A stretch of 64,000 nucleotides of DNA from an uncultured Caryophanales bacterium. Lineage in GTDB: Bacteria; Bacillota_I; Bacilli_A; Acholeplasmatales; Anaeroplasmataceae. The notes beneath the pieces were generated by a model. It made no database searches, was not told the DNA's origin, and saw only the letters and a list, made by a program, of their open reading frames with translations. Where the stretch lies: contig CAMJFY010000003.1 of NCBI GenBank assembly GCA_946405105.1, positions 42,922 through 106,921 on the forward strand, in the 5' to 3' direction. Positions within the stretch are counted from its first letter, which is position 1. Each line of letters begins with the position of its first letter. Shown here piece after piece: positions 26,474 to 35,846 of the stretch. The position numbers and the translations under genes are program-made.

Positions 26474-26526
26474 TAAACAAAAAGTTGAATTTACTCAACA
26501 AATTCGCAAGTTCAACTTTTTGTTGA
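26460..26526. promoter_or_regulatory. Dyad and CAACAAA repeats upstream of XRE gene
   Basis: A perfect inverted repeat AACAAAAAGTTGAA (26476-26489) / TTCAACTTTTTGTT (26511-26524). CAACAAA/TTTGTTG words occur at 26460, 26496 and 26519. The cluster abuts the -35, fitting autoregulation by the HTH protein. Confidence 0.6.
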
Positions 26527-26553
26527 TAAATAGCTATGTTTTATTTATTATAA

Positions 26554-26582
26554 ATAAAAAAGTAGCCTATTGATGACTACTT
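26554..26582 (-). terminator. Terminator of radC-DUF368
   Basis: AAGTAG/CTACTT stem (26560-26565, 26577-26582) with a T-rich minus-strand tail. Confidence 0.7.
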
Positions 26583-26605
26583 ATTTATTCTTCTTGATTT
26601 TAAAT

Positions 26606-27796
26606 CTATTGTTTAATACTAAATTTTGCTTTACATGAATTACATAAATATAGTGATTCTTCAATCTCTATAAAGTTTTTACTATTACAATATGGACATT
26701 TAATTGTCATTTCAGGAAAAAATACATCATCATCTATTCCTTCTATATCTTCTTCGTCCAATATTTCTTCTTGTTTCTTTTCAATTAATTCATTATTTTC
26801 ATTAATAATATTTTCTTGTCTTAATTCTTCTAAGATTTCATTTCTTAAAGCATCTTCATCAATTGCTTTAGGTTTGATATCATCCTTTTTCTTGTTTGCG
26901 AATGTTGATAATACATAACTTATTACAGTAAATACAAGTAATTCAATAATTCCAATAACTATATCTTTTGTAGAAGTCATATTTACATAATCCTTTTTAT
27001 AAGCAAAGCTTATAAATAGACAAGCAATAGATCCTACAACAAATCCAAAGATTGCAAAAAATGTACCATTAGGGAATTTCTTTAATAAGAATTTCATTAA
27101 AAGTGATGCAGGAATTAATCCAGCAATCATACCAAGTCCTACAGGAAGACCAACTAATACCGAATCCAAAAAGCAATCTTTAACAAATATATAATTAATC
27201 GCATCTAAAAATATATCATAATATCCTAATAGTAAGAATATCAAAATTCCTGATACTCCAGGAACTATCATGGCAAATACTCCAAAGAATCCACATATGA
27301 ATAATAGAATATAGTCTTTAATTTGAAGTGTTGCACCAAAACGTATACTTCTTGTATTGATATTAAAGCCTAAAAATAATAATCCTAATACAGCAGCAGC
27401 TGCTAATATAGCGGCAAGTATGTATTGCCATTTTATCTGTTTAATTCTTTTTTCTTTATTTGGATTAATTAGACTTTTTAAATGTGGTTTTATTAAGGCT
27501 GGAATACCACCAATAATAAAACCTGCAAATATACAATATGTAATAAATGGAATTTTATCTAGCAATACCTTCTTTATTAATAAAGAACCACCAATTACTC
27601 CTATTATTGTTCCTAGTAAAAGGAATAATAAAAAGATTATAGACTTTTTAAAATTAGATTTTAGATTAGTTATTGAATCTAGTGTTTCTTCATATATTCC
27701 ACATACAACTAAAGTTGTACCACCAGACGCACCGGGAATTAGATTAGAAGCACCAAATAATATTCCTTTTAAAACTAAAAACAAATGTTTTAACAT
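26606..27796 (-). CDS. DUF368 (PopT-type) transporter fused to a zinc ribbon
   Basis: 396 residues. The first 300 are a polytopic DUF368 domain with its signature GASNLIPGASGGTTLVVCGIYE and a second MIVPGVSGILIFLLLGYYD. DUF368 proteins of the PopT group flip undecaprenyl phosphate back across the membrane for cell-wall reuse; that function is assumed from the family. Unusually, an acidic linker (about 305-360) leads to a C-terminal zinc ribbon, CPYC-x16-CNSC. I do not know this tail from typical DUF368 proteins. It follows radC by 32 nt and probably shares its transcript. Confidence 0.85.
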   Translation of the reverse strand: MLKHLFLVLKGILFGASNLIPGASGGTTLVVCGIYEETLDSITNLKSNFKKSIIFLLFLLLGTIIGVIGGSLLIKKVLLDKIPFITYCIFAGFIIGGIPALIKPHLKSLINPNKEKRIKQIKWQYILAAILAAAAVLGLLFLGFNINTRSIRFGATLQIKDYILLFICGFFGVFAMIVPGVSGILIFLLLGYYDIFLDAINYIFVKDCFLDSVLVGLPVGLGMIAGLIPASLLMKFLLKKFPNGTFFAIFGFVVGSIACLFISFAYKKDYVNMTSTKDIVIGIIELLVFTVISYVLSTFANKKKDDIKPKAIDEDALRNEILEELRQENIINENNELIEKKQEEILDEEDIEGIDDDVFFPEMTIKCPYCNSKNFIEIEESLYLCNSCKAKFSIKQ

Positions 27797-27828
27797 ATCA
27801 ATACCTCAAATACATAGTGTATTATATA

Positions 27829-28533
27829 TTATTTTCTATTTAATTTCAATCGATTTAAGCTATTGGTATTGTCTATAAAATCAGCTATTGAAAAATATTC
27901 ATTTTTCCCTATTATAATACTGTCAAACAAATGCATTCCAAGCTTTGATAATAATCCTCTTAATTCTTCTGTTGATTTTATATCAGCCCTTGATGGCTTC
28001 AAGCTTCCTCCAGGATGATTATGAATCATAAATATTCCTTTTGAATTTTTATTGATTGCGTTATATACAATTTTTTTAAATGGTACCTCTACCATTCCAC
28101 TATCAGATAATGTATATTTTTCTTTATCGATTATTTTAAGTGAATTAGTTACATAAATAATTGTTAATATTTCTTCATTTAATAAAATATATTCATCTTT
28201 GACATAATTATATACATCTTTTGATTCAGCTAATATAATATCATCCTTTTTATCATTCATTGCTCTTCTAGCAATTTCAAATGTAGCTAAAAGCTTAGTA
28301 GCTTTAGCTTCTTTTATTCCTGATATTTTTATTAAATCAGAATAATTCATATTAAACATTCCTTTAAGACCATATTCTTTTATTAATCTAGATGACAAAT
28401 CCATTATTGATTCATCTTTAGTTCCATATCCTAACATTATAGCTAAAAGCTCTGCATCTGATAAATAAAATGCACCACTATTTATTAGCTTCTCTCTTGG
28501 TCTATTATTTTTATCTATATAATCCATTTTCAT
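27829..28533 (-). CDS. radC: RadC-like JAB-domain protein
   Basis: 234 residues, normal RadC length. An N-terminal helix-hairpin-helix-like part (SDAELLAIMLGYG; LIKISGIKEAKATKLL) is followed by the MPN/JAB metal motif HNHPGGSLKPSRAD. RadC is common and conserved but its biochemical role is not established; the old DNA-repair name is not reliable. The start has a close GGTGAT site, as do several genes here; a second ATG two codons on is possible. Confidence 0.9.
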   Translation of the reverse strand: MKMDYIDKNNRPREKLINSGAFYLSDAELLAIMLGYGTKDESIMDLSSRLIKEYGLKGMFNMNYSDLIKISGIKEAKATKLLATFEIARRAMNDKKDDIILAESKDVYNYVKDEYILLNEEILTIIYVTNSLKIIDKEKYTLSDSGMVEVPFKKIVYNAINKNSKGIFMIHNHPGGSLKPSRADIKSTEELRGLLSKLGMHLFDSIIIGKNEYFSIADFIDNTNSLNRLKLNRK

Positions 28534-28634
28534 ATAATCACCAAACGTATTTTTGCATAATAAAAATCCTTTGTCAAACTGCCTAAAATATCTAAAATGG
28601 CATATTTTATAAAAATAATTATTTATTAATAAAT

Positions 28635-28670
28635 AAAAAATAAAAAAACCAAAAATTCATTTGGTTTTTT
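28635..28670 (-). terminator. Terminator of GNAT-valS-folC operon
   Basis: AAAAAACCAAA/TTTGGTTTTTT hairpin (28643-28670) followed by more Ts on the minus strand. Confidence 0.8.
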
Positions 28671-28698
28671 CATAAATTATATTAAATAGATGATTTAA

Positions 28699-29925
28699 TT
28701 ATTTTTTAAAATTTTTTATATATGATGCGAAATGTAGTGATCCAGTAAATAATATCATTGAATTATTATCTAAATAATTATTTATTTCATCTACGTTATT
28801 TATAATATGTGATTCTTTATTTGTCGCATTTATAAATAAATCTAGATTAGTTTTTCTTTCATCATTTAGATTAAAGAATAAATATATGTCAGCTAAATTA
28901 TCTAATTCATTTATCATCTTTTTATAATCCTTATTACTTAAGCAATGGAATACACAAATTAGCTTTTTATCATTCTTTATTGTCTTGATATATTCAATTG
29001 ATTCCTTTATGGCATCTATATTATGAGCCCCATCTAAAATAGTTAATGGATTATTATTAATTATTTCTAATCTTGCAGGAAGATAAGTATTTTTAATTCC
29101 TTCTTCTATATATAGATCAGGATAATTATTATATAGCTTTTTTATTGCTGCAATAGCGATGGCGGCATTATAAGCTTGGAAAGATCCTAGCATTTTTGTT
29201 TTATATAATGAATTATTGTATTCAAATTCAGTATAGTTATCTGATTTGATGTTTTTAACATCATTATATACATTTGTCGCATCTAGATTTAATTTATTAA
29301 TATAATCATTATAAATAGGATCTAGATTGATATTTTTATTACAATAAATAAGTTTTCCATTTGGTCTTGTAATACCTAATTTATTTTTTAAAATATCTTC
29401 TAATGTATTTCCTAGCATATCCATATGATCATATCCAATTGATGTGATTATAGATATATCTGAATCAATTGCGTTACATGAATCATTTAATCCACCAATT
29501 CCGCATTCAAAGATGGCAATATTAATTTCTCTATCAGCAAAATATAATAATGCCATTAATAAAACTAATTCAAAAAATGGAATTATTTCATTATATTCAT
29601 CTTTATACCAATTTGATATTCCTTCTAATTTATTCATATAATGAATAATTTCAGCATCTGATATTTGTCTATCATTAATCATTATTCTTTCATTAAATGA
29701 AATAACAAATGGTGATGTAAATAGGCCAACCTTAGAGCTATTTTTTAATATGTTTTTAATAAAAAGGGCTGTTGAGCCCTTTCCATTAGTTCCGGAAATA
29801 ATAATTTTTTTATAATTTAAATCAATATTTAATTTCTTGATACATCTTTTGATTCTTTCTAAATCTTTATGATTATTTCTTTGATTATATAAATAATCTA
29901 ATGCCTCAGAAATTGTATTAAACAT
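28699..29925 (-). CDS. folC: Folylpolyglutamate synthase / dihydrofolate synthase
   Basis: Mur-ligase-family enzyme that adds glutamate to folates (and perhaps to dihydropteroate). 408 residues. P-loop SGTNGKGSTA (about 44-53), LFTSPFVISFNERI, ECGIGGLNDSCNAI (a variant of the usual GLGGRLDATN), SIGYDHMDMLGNT and DGAHN are all present. The ATG overlaps the valS stop (TAATG), so expression follows the valine T-box. The same valS-folC order is known in Bacilli. The window-edge FolT-like gene would supply folate. Confidence 0.93.
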   Translation of the reverse strand: MFNTISEALDYLYNQRNNHKDLERIKRCIKKLNIDLNYKKIIISGTNGKGSTALFIKNILKNSSKVGLFTSPFVISFNERIMINDRQISDAEIIHYMNKLEGISNWYKDEYNEIIPFFELVLLMALLYFADREINIAIFECGIGGLNDSCNAIDSDISIITSIGYDHMDMLGNTLEDILKNKLGITRPNGKLIYCNKNINLDPIYNDYINKLNLDATNVYNDVKNIKSDNYTEFEYNNSLYKTKMLGSFQAYNAAIAIAAIKKLYNNYPDLYIEEGIKNTYLPARLEIINNNPLTILDGAHNIDAIKESIEYIKTIKNDKKLICVFHCLSNKDYKKMINELDNLADIYLFFNLNDERKTNLDLFINATNKESHIINNVDEINNYLDNNSMILFTGSLHFASYIKNFKK

Positions 29926-32528
29926 TATAAGCCTAATTCCTTTATTGATTTTAATATTTCCTCATATTGATTCTTATATTCCTCATATTTAGCCTTTTCA
30001 GCATTAATCTTAGCTTCTGGTGCTTTACTAATGAATGATTCATTAGATAACATCTTTTTACTACGATCTAGCTCAGCCTCTAATTTTTGTTTAGATGCCA
30101 TTAGCTTCTTTAATACTTCTTCCTTGTCTACAAGGTCAGATGTAGGAATATAAATCTTAGCCATTGTTAGAACTGTTACTGAATAATCCTTGGCAGGAAT
30201 ATCAGCCTCTAGGAATTCTAGATTCTTAGGGTTAGTGAATTTAATTAAATAATTTGTTGTATTTTTAATTATATTCTTAACATCATTATCCTTAGCGAAG
30301 ATTTTAATATCAATTGGCTTTGAAGGAGCCTTATTAGCTTTAGCTCTTTCATTTCTAATTGCTGTAATAATTTCAATTAAATCAGAGATTGCCTCAATTG
30401 CTTCTTCATCATCAAATTCTTTGTTAGCCTTTGGCCAGCTTGAAATTGTGATTGATTTTTCAGTATGAGGTAGTGCTTGATAAATTTCTTCAGTGATAAA
30501 TGGAATAAATGGATGTAATAATTTAACAATTGATTTTAATACATAAACTAATACATTCTTAGTCATTTGAATATTAGATTTATCATCTGATTGTAAATCT
30601 ACCTTAGAAATTTCTACATACCAAGATGCGAAATCATCCCATACGAATGAATATAGAGTTCTTGCAGCTTCACCGAATTCATATTTTTCCATGTTGTAAT
30701 CAACATTTTCAATTACTTTATTTAGTTTAGCTAAAATCCATTTAGATGCTAGATTTAATTTAGATTTTTCAATCTTAGTTTCCTTAAAATCATCACCTAA
30801 ATTCATCATAACATATCTAGATATGTTCCAAATCTTATTTAAATAATTCCAGCTTGATTCAATCTTAGTTTCATCAAATCTTAAATCAAGACCTGGGGCA
30901 GAATTTGTTGTTAAGAAATATCTTAATGAATCTGTACCATATTTTGCGATAACATCAAATGGGTCAACACCATTACCTAATGATTTAGACATCTTTCTTC
31001 CTTGGCTATCACGAATTAAACCATGGATTAAAATATCTTTAAATGGTGCGTGTTTTGTAAATTCAACGCCTTGGAATAACATTCTTGCAACCCAGAAGAA
31101 AATAATATCATATCCTGTAACTAATACATTAGTTGGATAATAACGATCTAATAGGTCTGTCTTTTCTGGCCAGCCAAGAGTTGAGAATGGCCAAAGTGCA
31201 CTTGAGAACCAAGTATCTAATACATCTTCATCTTGTCTCCATCCATCACCTGGGCATTCAACTTGTACTTTAACTTCGTCATCTTTGTACCAAGCTGGAA
31301 TTCTATGACCCCACCATAGCTGACGAGATATACACCAATCTTGAATATCAGTTAACCAATGCTCTAATGTTTGTTTAAATCTTTCAGGTACGAATCTATA
31401 TTCATCATTTTCTAATACCTGTTTTGCTAAAATATCCATTTTAACAAACCATTGTTTAGATAATCTAGGCTCAACAACTACACCTGTTCTTTCACTATGA
31501 CCAACAGAGTGAATCATTTTTTCTTCTTTAATGAATAAGCCTTCAGCCTTAAGGTCATTGATTAATGCCTTACGGCATTCAAATCTATCCATACCTTTAT
31601 ATTTGCCAGCCATTTCATTCATTGCACCATCATCATTCATACAAAGTGGCATAGCTAAATTATGTCTTTTACCTACTTCGAAGTCGTTAGGATCGTGTGC
31701 TGGTGTAACCTTAACACAACCAGTACCGAATTCTATATCTACATATTCATCTGCAATAACTGGAATAATGATATCAGTACCAGGAATTCTTACTTTTTTA
31801 CCAATATATGATTTATATCTTTCATCATTTGGATTAACCATTACTGCTTGGTCAGCAAACATTGTTTCTGGTCTTGTTGTAGCGATAGTTACAGCACCTT
31901 CTGAATCAACAAATGGATAATTGAAATAATAGAATGCACCTTCATCATCTTGATGCTCTACCTCAATATTTGATAATGCTGTTTTAGCTTGGCAGTCCCA
32001 GTTAATAATTCTTTCGCCTTGATATATTAATCCTTTATTATATAAAGTAATAAATACATGATTTACAGCCTTATTTAAGCCTTCATCTAATGTAAATCTT
32101 TCTTTTGTATAATCTAGTGATAATCCTAAGGCAGCCCATTGAGAATGGATAGTTTTAGCATATTCTTCTTTCCATTTCCAAGCTTCCTTTAAGAATGCTT
32201 CTCTACCTATATCATATCTTGAAATGCCTTGTTCTTTAAGCTTTGCATCTACCTTTGCTTGTGTTGCAATACCGGCATGGTCCATACCAGGTAGCCATAA
32301 TGCATCATAGCCCTGCATTCTTTTTCTTCTTATAATAATATCTTGTAATGTTGTATCCCATGAATGTCCTAAATGAAGCTTACCAGTAACATTTGGTGGT
32401 GGAATAACAATTGTAAATGGCTCCTTTGATTTATCTCCTGCCTCAAAGAATCCACCCTTTAACCAAAAATCATATTTACCTTGTTCTACTTCATTAAAAT
32501 CATATTTAGGCTTTAATTCCTTACTCAT
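29925..32528 (-). CDS. valS: Valyl-tRNA synthetase
   Basis: Charges tRNA-Val. 867 residues, class I synthetase. HIGH-type motif HLGH (PPPNVTGKLHLGHSWD), a central editing domain with TTRPETMFADQAVMVNP, KMSKS in GRKMSKSLGNGVDP, anticodon-binding domain, and a C-terminal coiled coil (about 805-867) typical of ValRS. It overlaps the GNAT gene upstream by 8 nt and folC by 1 nt. Controlled by the valine T-box leader at 33064-33298, although the GNAT gene comes first. Confidence 0.97.
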   Translation of the reverse strand: MSKELKPKYDFNEVEQGKYDFWLKGGFFEAGDKSKEPFTIVIPPPNVTGKLHLGHSWDTTLQDIIIRRKRMQGYDALWLPGMDHAGIATQAKVDAKLKEQGISRYDIGREAFLKEAWKWKEEYAKTIHSQWAALGLSLDYTKERFTLDEGLNKAVNHVFITLYNKGLIYQGERIINWDCQAKTALSNIEVEHQDDEGAFYYFNYPFVDSEGAVTIATTRPETMFADQAVMVNPNDERYKSYIGKKVRIPGTDIIIPVIADEYVDIEFGTGCVKVTPAHDPNDFEVGKRHNLAMPLCMNDDGAMNEMAGKYKGMDRFECRKALINDLKAEGLFIKEEKMIHSVGHSERTGVVVEPRLSKQWFVKMDILAKQVLENDEYRFVPERFKQTLEHWLTDIQDWCISRQLWWGHRIPAWYKDDEVKVQVECPGDGWRQDEDVLDTWFSSALWPFSTLGWPEKTDLLDRYYPTNVLVTGYDIIFFWVARMLFQGVEFTKHAPFKDILIHGLIRDSQGRKMSKSLGNGVDPFDVIAKYGTDSLRYFLTTNSAPGLDLRFDETKIESSWNYLNKIWNISRYVMMNLGDDFKETKIEKSKLNLASKWILAKLNKVIENVDYNMEKYEFGEAARTLYSFVWDDFASWYVEISKVDLQSDDKSNIQMTKNVLVYVLKSIVKLLHPFIPFITEEIYQALPHTEKSITISSWPKANKEFDDEEAIEAISDLIEIITAIRNERAKANKAPSKPIDIKIFAKDNDVKNIIKNTTNYLIKFTNPKNLEFLEADIPAKDYSVTVLTMAKIYIPTSDLVDKEEVLKKLMASKQKLEAELDRSKKMLSNESFISKAPEAKINAEKAKYEEYKNQYEEILKSIKELGL

Positions 32529-33063
32529 ATCTCTTCATCCTTTCATAATCTTCTTTAGTCATTGAATAGAAGTCTGCGTCTACTAGCCTTCCATCATATA
32601 GCTTTTTATATTTACATAATCTTCCATCATATAAAAATCCACATTTTTCTATTACTCTTTTACTTTTATAATTATCACTATGGTGACCGACCTCTAAAAC
32701 CTCACAATCAGTGTTGTTAAAGATATAATCAATTACCATTTTTACTGTCTCAGTCATATAACCCTTATTCCAATAATCTGGATTTAAAGAAAAGCCTAAT
32801 TGCTTAACCTTGTTATATTTTCTAATACCATAATTATAAATAGATATAGTACCAATCATTTTTTTCTCCTCTATTAGCTCAATAGCGAAGACATCCTTAG
32901 CTAAAATATAGGATGCGATGACTCGTCTTGCCACCTCGATTGTTGGAATTGGCTTCCACCCAGCATCAGGACCTACCTCATCCCTTTTAGCATATTCAAA
33001 AAAATCATTGTCATCTTTAAATGTAATATCTCTGATTAATAATCTTTTTCCTGCTATTCTCAT
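32521..33063 (-). CDS. GNAT acetyltransferase (RimJ/RimL-like) inside the T-box operon
   Basis: 180 residues with the GNAT fold. Acetyl-CoA-binding region LGFSLNPDYWNKGYMTETVKMVIDYIF and the later NYKSKRVIEKCGFLYDGRL are typical of RimJ/RimL-type protein or amino-acid N-acetyltransferases. Substrate unknown. It is the first gene after the valine T-box and overlaps valS by 8 nt. Its ATG follows the T run of the T-box terminator; the AAGGA that would serve as ribosome site is part of the terminator's 3' arm. Confidence 0.85.
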   Translation of the reverse strand: MRIAGKRLLIRDITFKDDNDFFEYAKRDEVGPDAGWKPIPTIEVARRVIASYILAKDVFAIELIEEKKMIGTISIYNYGIRKYNKVKQLGFSLNPDYWNKGYMTETVKMVIDYIFNNTDCEVLEVGHHSDNYKSKRVIEKCGFLYDGRLCKYKKLYDGRLVDADFYSMTKEDYERMKRYE

Positions 33064-33298
33064 AAAAAAAAGTCCTTAGAAAAATATTCTAAGGACGACA
33101 TAGCCGCGGTACCACCTTGGTTCTAGATATAAATATCTAGCTCTTCATTTCTCTTAACGCGAGTTCACGTAAATGACTAATCTATGTTTCTCATCATTTA
33201 AGCTCCATGACTACCTTCTCTTTATAATTATAGATATTTTCACCAACCATATCTTCTCTAAAATAAATTATAAGGATACTCCTTCATTTCAACGCTAT
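33064..33298 (-). ncRNA. T-box leader, valine-type (GUC specifier)
   Basis: The minus strand carries the T-box sequence AAGGTGGTACCGCGG (33104-33118), followed by a terminator GTCCTTAGAA...CTAAGGAC with eight Ts (33064-33096). Upstream, stem I shows an AGUA bulge (GGAGTATCC), the distal GGTTGGTGAAAATATC loop, and a candidate specifier GUC followed by A (in GGTAGTCATGG), a valine codon. T-box leaders bind uncharged tRNA and switch terminator to antiterminator. Agrees with valS downstream. Confidence 0.95.
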
Positions 33299-33304
33299 GA
33301 AACT

Positions 33305-33333
33305 ATTTTAATATTATTTTAGGTTGTTGTCAA
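33305..33333 (-). promoter_or_regulatory. Promoter of T-box-valS operon
   Basis: TTGACA (33333-33328), 17 nt, TAAAAT (33310-33305) on the minus strand. The -35 lies inside the last codons of the MATE gene. Confidence 0.8.
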
Positions 33334-34731
33334 TTCATTAGTGGGAAAAAGAAGCTTATATCTTTCATTTTTCTCAATTGTAAGCATAAAGTATAGACAT
33401 AAAGAGAATGTTATAATTCCTGCCGATGTATTAGATACAAACATTGCGATACCACATGCTTCATAATTATAGTGAACCACATACATCAATAACATAATAG
33501 TAGGAATTCTAAATCCAAATAGATTTACCATTGACATAACACTTGTAATTTTTGTCTTGGCAAAGCCATAGAATATAGCATTTGAAGCACCAGCTATACC
33601 TGTAAATAAGACATCTAGTATTTCCCATTTAAAGATATTTACAATAATTACTCTATATTCTTCATCATTTCCTGCAAAGAATTTCGCAACAGGTTCTTTT
33701 AATAAGAATAATACTATTACAGAAATTAATGATATTGTTGAAACTAATATCATATTAATCAAATAAAATCTTTTAATTCTTCTTCCATTTCCAGCACCAA
33801 AATTTTGGCTTACAATAGTTGACCCACCATCTTCAAATGAGTTAATCATATTAGTAGGAAGACCTGCCATAGTATTTGATATACCTAGGGCACCTACAAC
33901 TGTCTTTCCATAGTGATCTGTAGCCATTGAATTTAGTGCTACCTTACCAAAGTGGAATAAGAATCTTCCAATAAATACAGGAAGAGATAATTTAAGGATA
34001 ATTAGTAAATATTCCTTCTTTAAATTTAAACTTCTTGGTGTAATTCTTAATATGTTAGATGGTAATATAGATATTATTACCATTATAACCATCATAAAGC
34101 CTTGAGCAATTAGTGTCGCAACAGCAAGCCAAGTTATTGTTACACCTTCAAATGGACCAAAAGCGAATAATGTAGTTAAACCAATTTTTATAGCAATAAC
34201 ACCTAAATTTAAAATAAATATTTTAAAAGTATTTCCTTTTGATTTTTCTAAAGCAATAAAACATGAATTTAATGTCATTATAAATAGATTTACCATTTGA
34301 ACGTTAAAATATCCTAAGGCATTATCGATTGTTGATTTATCAGTTTTTAAAAGTTGCAAGAAAGGAACTGCTAGAGGAATAAAAAGTAAAGTAAGTGAGG
34401 CAATAATTAGGGCAATCGTAAAGAATGTATTAGATGCTTTTCTTGCCCCTTCAATATCTTTTTCTCCTATTTTTTTAGCAATTAGGATTCCTCCTCCTGT
34501 AGCAATAGCTCCACCAAATGTTTGAATCATATTTTTAATTTGATCAAGTATTACAACATCTGCAGCTTCACCAATATGCGCGACTTGAACAATCATCATA
34601 TCATATATACCATATAGGTAATTACATACATTATAAAATAGAATTGGCAATGAAATGACTATAATAGTTTTTAAAATGTTTCCATTTAAAATCATGTCAC
34701 GCTTTTTTAATTGACGTTCTTCTTTAGTCAT
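33319..34731 (-). CDS. MATE-family efflux transporter
   Basis: 470 residues, about 12 membrane segments in two homologous halves, consistent with an Na+- or H+-driven multidrug/toxin exporter. First helix: ILKTIIVISLPILFYNVCNYLYGIYDMMIV, a MATE hallmark region with the GIYDMMIV loop. Substrate unknown. The frame allows ATG at 34737, but GAGAGG is only 2 nt from it; ATG 34731 has the right spacing. Its stop lies within the promoter of the T-box operon, and no terminator is visible between them. Confidence 0.88.
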   Translation of the reverse strand: MTKEERQLKKRDMILNGNILKTIIVISLPILFYNVCNYLYGIYDMMIVQVAHIGEAADVVILDQIKNMIQTFGGAIATGGGILIAKKIGEKDIEGARKASNTFFTIALIIASLTLLFIPLAVPFLQLLKTDKSTIDNALGYFNVQMVNLFIMTLNSCFIALEKSKGNTFKIFILNLGVIAIKIGLTTLFAFGPFEGVTITWLAVATLIAQGFMMVIMVIISILPSNILRITPRSLNLKKEYLLIILKLSLPVFIGRFLFHFGKVALNSMATDHYGKTVVGALGISNTMAGLPTNMINSFEDGGSTIVSQNFGAGNGRRIKRFYLINMILVSTISLISVIVLFLLKEPVAKFFAGNDEEYRVIIVNIFKWEILDVLFTGIAGASNAIFYGFAKTKITSVMSMVNLFGFRIPTIMLLMYVVHYNYEACGIAMFVSNTSAGIITFSLCLYFMLTIEKNERYKLLFPTNELTTT

Positions 34732-34890
34732 GATCATTACCTCTCTTTCGTATTGTATTATAAATCTATTATTATATTATTAAAGGAAAAAATAACACAA
34801 AAACAAAACTATTTCAAAAAAAATTTTTAAATATTTTTTCAATTTTTCATTATATTTTGACTAATATTATATGAGGGGTGAAAAATTTAA

Positions 34891-35469
34891 ATGAATGAAT
34901 TAATTGAAAAAGATTATATTTTTGATTTGCAAAAAATCAAAGAAACTATTAAAAATAACCAAAATAAAGCTATGGTTATTGTTAATAGTCAAATGATAAT
35001 TACTTATTATCAAATAGGTACTATTATTAACCAAAGAAAGAAATGGGGTAATAAATATATTGAAAGATTATCTAACGATTTAAAAGAATATGGAAAAGGT
35101 TTTAGCTATGATCAGTTAAAAAGAATGAGTCAATTCGCTTTTGCTTTTACATCTGAAGAAATTAGGGCACAGCCTGTGCCCCAAATACCTTGGGGTTCAA
35201 TTATTACAATTATGCAAAAATCTAAATCTCACGAGGAAATGTTATATTACATTAATGCCACACATAAATATGGTTGGTCTAGATCTATGGTATTAAATCA
35301 AATAGCTATGAAATCATATGAAAGATCTTTAATAGAACCAAATACTTCTAGAGCTATTAAAACTGATGATTCATTGAATGAATTATTTAAAGATACATAT
35401 GTGTTTGATTTTATTGATAAGAATAATATAAATACTGAAAAAGATTTAAAGAATTACCTGAATATTTAG
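34891..35469 (+). pseudogene. Truncated DUF1016 (YhcG-like) gene, nuclease domain missing
   Basis: 192 residues corresponding to the N-terminal DUF1016 domain of YhcG-type proteins (YYQIGTIINQRKKWGNKYIERLSNDLKEYGKGFSYDQLKRM; WGSIITIMQKSKSHEEMLYYINATHKYGWSRSMVLNQI). Full-length members add a PDDEXK nuclease domain, which is absent. Just before the stop the alternative frame continues as ELPEYLEKKLNEK to another stop at about 35492, suggesting a frameshift plus deletion. On the plus strand amid minus-strand genes. Likely a decayed defence or mobile-element gene, though the N-domain may still be made. Confidence 0.75.
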
Positions 35470-35491
35470 AAAAGAAATTAAATGAAAAATA

Positions 35492-35514
35492 AAAAGCCAA
35501 TTTGATTGGCTTTT
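35492..35514. terminator. Bidirectional terminator
   Basis: AAAAGCCAA, 5-nt loop, TTGGCTTTT; serves the DUF1016 remnant and the converging cupin gene. Confidence 0.85.
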
Positions 35515-35842
35515 ATTGTTTTACTACTGTTGCGAAAAAGATTAAATCATTATCTGTATCATTTATAAATGTGTGAGATGATCCTTTAGGACAATAATGG
35601 GCATCACCAGCATTTAATCTTTCTTCTTTTCCATCACAAATGTTTTTACCAGAACCTTCTAAAACATATATTATTTCAGCATTTTCTGTATGAGTATGTA
35701 ACCCAATAGACGCACCTGGAATTAATTTACCATACATTATCTTATTAATTCCATCAAAATATGTTTTAACTTCATAATATTTTTCACCATTGTTGAAATT
35801 ATTTTTAATTTCGGCATTCATATTATTAAAATCAATTTTCAT
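35513..35842 (-). CDS. Single-domain cupin protein
   Basis: 109 residues folding as one cupin barrel. Motif 1 G-x5-HTHTENAEIIYVLEG gives two His and a Glu, and motif 2 is HYCPKGSSHTFIND, together a likely divalent-metal site. Substrate unknown; such small cupins include sugar isomerases and regulators of metabolite level. It is 4 nt downstream of recO and is the last gene of the BspA-HAD-ybeY-cdd-era-recO run. Confidence 0.85.
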   Translation of the reverse strand: MKIDFNNMNAEIKNNFNNGEKYYEVKTYFDGINKIMYGKLIPGASIGLHTHTENAEIIYVLEGSGKNICDGKEERLNAGDAHYCPKGSSHTFINDTDNDLIFFATVVKQ

Positions 35843-35846
35843 AATC

